Shown here: one piece after another, positions 59,232 to 64,000 of the stretch
How the letters are laid out: each line of letters starts with the position of its first letter
Numbering within the stretch: the first letter of the stretch is position 1
Source: VGBO01 sp964453335
GTDB lineage: Bacteria; Actinomycetota; Acidimicrobiia; Acidimicrobiales; CAIXPF01
Length of the DNA: 64,000 nucleotides
Direction of reading: 5' to 3'
Assembly (NCBI GenBank): GCA_964453335.1
Contig: CAYVOK010000003.1
Span: forward strand, 123,309 to 187,308
Position numbers and translations under genes: made by a program
The notes under the pieces: generated by a model
The model's input: the letters and a program-made list of their open reading frames with translations, nothing else
Database searches by the model: none
What the model was told of the DNA's origin: nothing

Positions 59232-60061
59232 CGGCGCATGCCGTTCGGGTCCGGATCGACGGCCGCGACGAACTCCGACGGCCCGACGAGCGTGACCCGC
59301 TCGCCGATCCGGACCTCGACGTCACCGCCCGGCATCCGGACGACGACGTCCGGCCCGACGAGGCCCCAGCGATGGGCGACGGTGGCCGCGGCCGACGCAC
59401 CCGTGCCGCACGCCTCGGTCACCCCGGCGCCGCGCTCCCACACGGTGAGGTCGATCGAGTCCGGGCACCCGGGCGTCGGGGCGATGAACTCGACGTTCAT
59501 CCCGTCGGCGAAGTCGGCCTCGAGCAGGCTGCCCACCGCAGCGACGTCGATCGTCCAGGGGTCCGGGACCTCGCACACGAGGTGGGGGTTCCCGATGTCG
59601 GCCGTCGCCACCCGTCGACCTGCGGTCGCCCGGGCCGCTGCGTCGGAGGGCCGCCACGCCGGTCCGTCGGTGACGGGACCCATGTCGACCTCGACCCGCA
59701 CACGGCGCGGCACGACCGCACCCGGGTCGTCGTCGTGCACGACCACGGTGCGCAGCCCTGCGTCGGTATCGATCGTGCGGGTCGTCGGCCACGTCGTCGG
59801 CGGTTCGACGTGCACGAGCGCATGCGCGGCACAGCGGATCCCGTTGCCGCTCATCGCCGCACGGCTGCCGTCGCTGTTGAACAGCACCATCCGGGCATCG
59901 GCGTCGCCGGCCGCCGCACCACGCAGGAGCACGAGCAGACCGTCCGCACCGACCCCCCGTCGGCGGTCGCACAGCAGGCGAGCGTCGTCGGGCCCGAGTT
60001 CGGGCGCGTCGACGGCGACGAGGAAGTCGTTGCCGAGTCCGTGCAGCTTCACGAGGCGCAT
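59228..60061 (-). CDS. dapF: Diaminopimelate epimerase DapF
   Basis: 277 aa. Two catalytic Cys: MSGNGIRCAAHALV and GVTEACGTGASAAATVAHRWG. MRLVKLHGLGNDFLVA is the standard start; the ATG at 60061 overlaps the miaA stop. It interconverts LL- and meso-DAP. MVVMRLV upstream is a less likely start. Confidence 0.95.
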   Translation of the reverse strand: MRLVKLHGLGNDFLVAVDAPELGPDDARLLCDRRRGVGADGLLVLLRGAAAGDADARMVLFNSDGSRAAMSGNGIRCAAHALVHVEPPTTWPTTRTIDTDAGLRTVVVHDDDPGAVVPRRVRVEVDMGPVTDGPAWRPSDAAARATAGRRVATADIGNPHLVCEVPDPWTIDVAAVGSLLEADFADGMNVEFIAPTPGCPDSIDLTVWERGAGVTEACGTGASAAATVAHRWGLVGPDVVVRMPGGDVEVRIGERVTLVGPSEFVAAVDPDPNGMRR

Positions 60062-60951
60062 CACGACCAGCATCCCAGGATTGCGGCCTCCGCACCCACC
60101 GCGGGGACCCAGGTGATGCGCGGGTCCCGCCGGAACCACCGCTGCTGACGGCGGGCGAACGTGCGCGTGCGTCGCTCGGCGAGGTCGACCGCCTCGTCGA
60201 GCGTGCACGCCCCGTCGAGGTGCAGGGCGAGCTCCTTGTAGCCGAGCGCCTGCGCCGCGGTGCTCGACCAACCGGCCGGTCGGGCCCGGAGGGCGGCCAC
60301 CTCGTCGAGGAACCCGGCGTCGAGTTGGCGGCGGTACCGGGTGGCGATCCGTTCGTCGAGCACCGGTCGTTCGACGTCGATCGCGAAGAGCACGAACCGT
60401 GTCGGCGGGTAGGCCTCGAGCCCTGGGCCGAACGACGAGAACGGCCGGCCACTGCCGATCGTCACCTCGAGCGCCCGCACGATCCGACGCCGGTTCGACG
60501 GTTGCATGCGGGCGGCGGCGACGGGGTCGAGGGTGGTGAGGCGCTCGTGCAGCGCGACGGTGTCGGGTTCAGTCTCGAGGTCGGCCGCGACCTCGGGGAA
60601 CCGACCGGGCAGCGTGAGGTCGTCGACGAGCGCGGTCAGGTACAGCCCGGTACCGCCGACGAGGAGTGCTCGACGTCCGCGGCGTTCGATGTCGGCGAGC
60701 GCCTCCCGGGCGAGCGCCTGATAGGCGCCCACGCTGAAGGGTTCCGCCGGGTCGGCGACGTCGAGGAGATGGTGGGGCACCTCGGCGCGTTCCGCGACGG
60801 TCGGCTTGGCCGTGCCGACGTCCATGCCGCGGTAGACCTGCATCGAGTCGACCGAGACGATCTCGACGTCACCGAGCCGTCGGGCGACGGCGAGCGCCAC
60901 ATCGGTCTTGCCCGATGCCGTCGGGCCGACGAGGGCGATGGGTGCGGGCAC
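60061..60951 (-). CDS. miaA: tRNA dimethylallyltransferase MiaA
   Basis: 296 aa. P-loop GPTASGKTDVALAVARRL, VDSMQVYRGMDVGTAKPT (catalytic Asp region), GGTGLYLTALVDDL, and the C-terminal TRTFARRQQRWFRRDPRITWV. It prenylates A37 of UNN-reading tRNAs, followed by MiaB methylthiolation. Spacing to the preceding APH-like gene is 2 bp. The next gene is dapF. Confidence 0.95.
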   Translation of the reverse strand: MPAPIALVGPTASGKTDVALAVARRLGDVEIVSVDSMQVYRGMDVGTAKPTVAERAEVPHHLLDVADPAEPFSVGAYQALAREALADIERRGRRALLVGGTGLYLTALVDDLTLPGRFPEVAADLETEPDTVALHERLTTLDPVAAARMQPSNRRRIVRALEVTIGSGRPFSSFGPGLEAYPPTRFVLFAIDVERPVLDERIATRYRRQLDAGFLDEVAALRARPAGWSSTAAQALGYKELALHLDGACTLDEAVDLAERRTRTFARRQQRWFRRDPRITWVPAVGAEAAILGCWS

Positions 60952-60953
60952 GG

Positions 60954-61631
60954 TCAGACGCCGAGCTCGTCGAGCGCGGCGTGCAGCTCGAGGCGGATCG
61001 GGTCGGGTTCGGGGTGGCCGACGAGCTCGAAGAATCGTGGCAGCGTCTCAGGCCCGTACGTGGCGGCGAGGCTCCGGGCTGCGGCGGCGAGGTCGCGGTA
61101 GGGGTCGGCGACGGCGACACCGTCGACGCTGACGAGTCCGCAGCGCCCGAGTCGACCGGTGTCGTCGACGTCGACCGTGACGGTGTCGAGGCGGGCGGCG
61201 CCGATGGTGACGACCGCCGCCACGGCGGTCCGCCGCTCGACGAGCTCGGCGAGCCGGCTGACGTGGTCGAGAAGTGCGGTCGGACCGACTGCCCGCGCCA
61301 GACGGTCGGCAGTCGACAGGTGCACCGGACAGCCTGCGACGTCGAGGTCGTGCACGGCCCGGATCGTCTCGGCGAGCGCGGCCGTGACCTCCTCGACGCG
61401 GCTGCGCACCGCCGGGTCGTCGGCGGGCAGGCCGCCCGGCAGCACGACGGTCCCGGGTCGTTCGGGGTGTGGGCGTGGCGCACCGCAGCGCCCGCCGAGC
61501 CACTCTTCCGTCGGCGATGCCGACCGGCCACCGATCGTGAGGGTGCCGTCCGCCTCGGTCGTCGGCAGGATCCCGAGCCGGTCACCCCACGCCGTCGCGA
61601 CGTACGAGGACGCCCCGGGCACGTCGGTCAC
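60954..61631 (-). CDS. APH-like protein lacking catalytic residues (putative pseudokinase)
   Basis: 225 aa. The C-terminal half follows the kanamycin-kinase-family pattern: AETIRAVHDLDVAGCPVHLSTADRLARA, then TIGAARLDTVTVDVDDTGRLGRC and VSVDGVAVADPYRDLAAAARSLAATYGPETLPRFFELVGHPEPDPIRLELHAALDEL. Where the family has the HGD catalytic loop and the DLGR Mg-site, this protein has IGA and VDG. ATG overlaps the miaB stop. A kinase activity is unlikely; a structural or regulatory role is possible. Confidence 0.62.
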   Translation of the reverse strand: MTDVPGASSYVATAWGDRLGILPTTEADGTLTIGGRSASPTEEWLGGRCGAPRPHPERPGTVVLPGGLPADDPAVRSRVEEVTAALAETIRAVHDLDVAGCPVHLSTADRLARAVGPTALLDHVSRLAELVERRTAVAAVVTIGAARLDTVTVDVDDTGRLGRCGLVSVDGVAVADPYRDLAAAARSLAATYGPETLPRFFELVGHPEPDPIRLELHAALDELGV

Positions 61632-63088
61632 CCGGCGACGACGGGGATGCGGGTGCGGTGCCGGGGACGTTCGAGGACCTCGAGAAGCCGACCGCGCAGA
61701 TAGTGCGCCGCCGCCTCGGTGACCTCGACGGTTGCGAGGGTGCCCGCCCGCAGCGGGTCGGAGGGCACGTGCACGAGGCGGTTCTGGCGGGTTCGGCCGG
61801 TGAGGAGGGCCGGATCCCGCTTGGACGGACCCTCGATGACGACCTCCTCGATCCGGCCGATCCGAGCGGCGTTGCGCTGTCGGGCCGATCGTTCGACGAC
61901 GGCGCGCAGGCGCTCGAAGCGGGCTGCGACGACGTCGGCCGGTACGAACCGGTCGACGAGGGTCGCCGCCTCGGTCCCGGGACGCGGCGAGAAGATGAAG
62001 GTGTAGGCACTGTCGTACCCCGCCTCGGCGACCACCGCGAGCGTGTCCTCAAAGTCGTCGTCCGTCTCGCCGGGGAAGCCGACGATGAGGTCGGTCGACA
62101 CGGCGAGGTCGTCGATGCGTGCCCGGGCCGATGCCAGTCGTTCGAGGTACCGCTCGGCGGTGTACCCGCGGTGCATGGCGGCGAGCACGCGGTCGCTGCC
62201 CGACTGCAGTGGCAGGTGGAGGTGCTCGCAGACCGTCGGCGTCTCCGCCATCGCGACGATGACGTCGTCGCGGAGGTCCTTCGGATGCGGACTCGTGTAG
62301 CGGACTCGACGGATCCCATCGACCGCCCCGACAGCGCGCAGCAGGTCGGCGAACAGCGCACGCGGGCGACGACGATCGTCCGCCGCCCAGGTCGGACCGG
62401 CGAGGTGCGTGTCGAAGTCGCTCGGTGCCTCGCCACGCAGGCGGGTCGTCGCGTCACGGCCGTAGGAGTTCACGTTCTGGCCGAGGAGGGTCACCTCGGC
62501 GACACCGTCGGCGACGAGACGTTCGACCTCGTCGACCACATCGGCGAACGGACGACTCGCCTCACGTCCGCGGACGGAGGGGACGATGCAGAACGCACAG
62601 GAGTTGTCGCAACCGATCTGGATCGTCACCCACGCCGCGTGATCGACCTCGCGACGCACGGGCAGGGCCGAAGGGAATGCTGCGTCCTCCTCGACCACGG
62701 CCTCGTCGAGGACCTCGAACACCGGACCGCCGACCCGGGCCTGGGCGAGCAGTTCCGTGGCCCGGTGCACGTTGTGGGTGCCGAAGACCACGTCGACGTG
62801 CGGGGCCCGCTGCTGGACGAGCTCCCGGTCCTTCTGGGCGAGACAACCGGCGACGACGATCTGCAGATCGGGTCGCTGTTGCTTGAGCGACTTGAGATGA
62901 CCGAGCTGCCCGTAGAGCTTGTTGTCGGCGTTCTCCCGGATGCAGCACGTGTTGAGCACCACGACATCGGCGTCCTCGAGCGACGACGCCGCCGAGTATC
63001 CGTCTGCCTCGAGCATCCCGGCGATGCGCTCCGAGTCGTGCTCGTTCATCTGGCACCCGTAGGTGCGCACGACGTACCGCTTGGTCAC
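61628..63088 (-). CDS. miaB: tRNA-2-methylthio-N6-dimethylallyladenosine synthase MiaB
   Basis: 486 aa. N-terminal UPF0004 domain with VVRTYGCQMNEHDSERIAGML and NTCCIRENADNK, radical-SAM motif GCDNSCAFCIVPSVRGREASR (CxxxCxxC), and a C-terminal TRAM domain (EVVIEGPSKRDPALLTGRTRQNRLV). It adds the methylthio group to i6A37. GTG 63088 chosen because a TAACCT box lies 8 nt upstream; a TTG at 63097 would be inside the promoter. Confidence 0.95.
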   Translation of the reverse strand: MTKRYVVRTYGCQMNEHDSERIAGMLEADGYSAASSLEDADVVVLNTCCIRENADNKLYGQLGHLKSLKQQRPDLQIVVAGCLAQKDRELVQQRAPHVDVVFGTHNVHRATELLAQARVGGPVFEVLDEAVVEEDAAFPSALPVRREVDHAAWVTIQIGCDNSCAFCIVPSVRGREASRPFADVVDEVERLVADGVAEVTLLGQNVNSYGRDATTRLRGEAPSDFDTHLAGPTWAADDRRRPRALFADLLRAVGAVDGIRRVRYTSPHPKDLRDDVIVAMAETPTVCEHLHLPLQSGSDRVLAAMHRGYTAERYLERLASARARIDDLAVSTDLIVGFPGETDDDFEDTLAVVAEAGYDSAYTFIFSPRPGTEAATLVDRFVPADVVAARFERLRAVVERSARQRNAARIGRIEEVVIEGPSKRDPALLTGRTRQNRLVHVPSDPLRAGTLATVEVTEAAAHYLRGRLLEVLERPRHRTRIPVVAG

Positions 63089-63096
63089 AACGGGCA

Positions 63097-63102
63097 AGGT
63101 TA
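63097..63102 (-). promoter_or_regulatory. Leaderless -10 box for miaB
   Basis: TAACCT on the minus strand, 8 nt before the GTG at 63088, so the miaB-miaA-dapF-hflX run can start here. Confidence 0.55.
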
Positions 63103-63162
63103 CGTCGCCGTCCGGCCGGTCCCGCCAGCGTGACGCTGCGTGGACCGGCCGGCGACGGTCGT

Positions 63163-64000
<838 letters not shown>

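Overview
The window is a high-GC, gene-dense chromosomal segment from an actinobacterium, most plausibly of the class Acidimicrobiia. This placement rests on HspR/HAIR, CarD, the lexA/LysM/nrdR arrangement, four LLM-class (F420-type) oxidoreductases, HadA/HadB-like dehydratases, abundant acyl-CoA enzymes, and GTG starts with 4-bp overlaps. Both edges cut genes: an APH/ATPase protein at the left and recA at the right. Nothing indicates a prophage, IS element or CRISPR array. The sequence reads as core chromosome with accessory catabolic patches.

Layout. 1-5.4 kb: a corrinoid salvage operon (cbiZ, btuD, btuC, btuF, minus strand) behind a cobalamin riboswitch, plus a WrbA-like flavoprotein. 5.4-17 kb: mixed metabolism (LLM oxidoreductases, AllA-like lyase, SRPBCC protein, TesB thioesterase, CLC channel, thiolase, CaiB CoA-transferase, amidohydrolase, EamA transporter, VOC protein). 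17-25.7 kb: two fasciclin lipoproteins, tRNA-Gly(GCC), an Fpg-family glycosylase and metX behind a SAM-I/IV-type riboswitch, an N6-adenine methylase, a DEAD-box helicase, an alkyltransferase-like protein and lgt. 25.6-30.4 kb: two acyl-CoA dehydrogenases flanking an ECF-like sigma factor and a membrane protein with an extraordinary Asn/Gly repeat tail. 30.4-34.3 kb: the dnaJ-hspR-clpB operon with a HAIR operator. 34.3-49.4 kb: rhodanese, MFS exporter, amidase, CarD, hotdog dehydratases, selD, extradiol dioxygenase, cupin, TauD-type dioxygenase, and a haloalkane dehalogenase/serine hydrolase/HxlR operon facing a nitroreductase-SRPBCC fusion. 49.7-64 kb: B12-dependent nrdJ, nrdR, LysM SOS protein, lexA, then the lysine/DAP and tRNA-modification cluster dapE-dapD, dapC-hflX-dapF-miaA-(APH-like)-miaB, and recA.

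How it fits together. Cobalamin is imported and remodelled (btuFCD, cbiZ) and used by class II ribonucleotide reductase, whose promoter carries palindromic operators close to nrdR. SOS control is visible as four LexA boxes between lexA and the LysM gene. The succinylase DAP pathway is represented by dapD, dapC, dapE and dapF. selD contains an in-frame TGA at the Sec/Cys position followed by a SECIS-like hairpin, so the organism appears to make selenoproteins. At least 15 genes have a TANNNT box 6-9 nt upstream of the start codon and little or no Shine-Dalgarno, pointing to widespread leaderless transcription.
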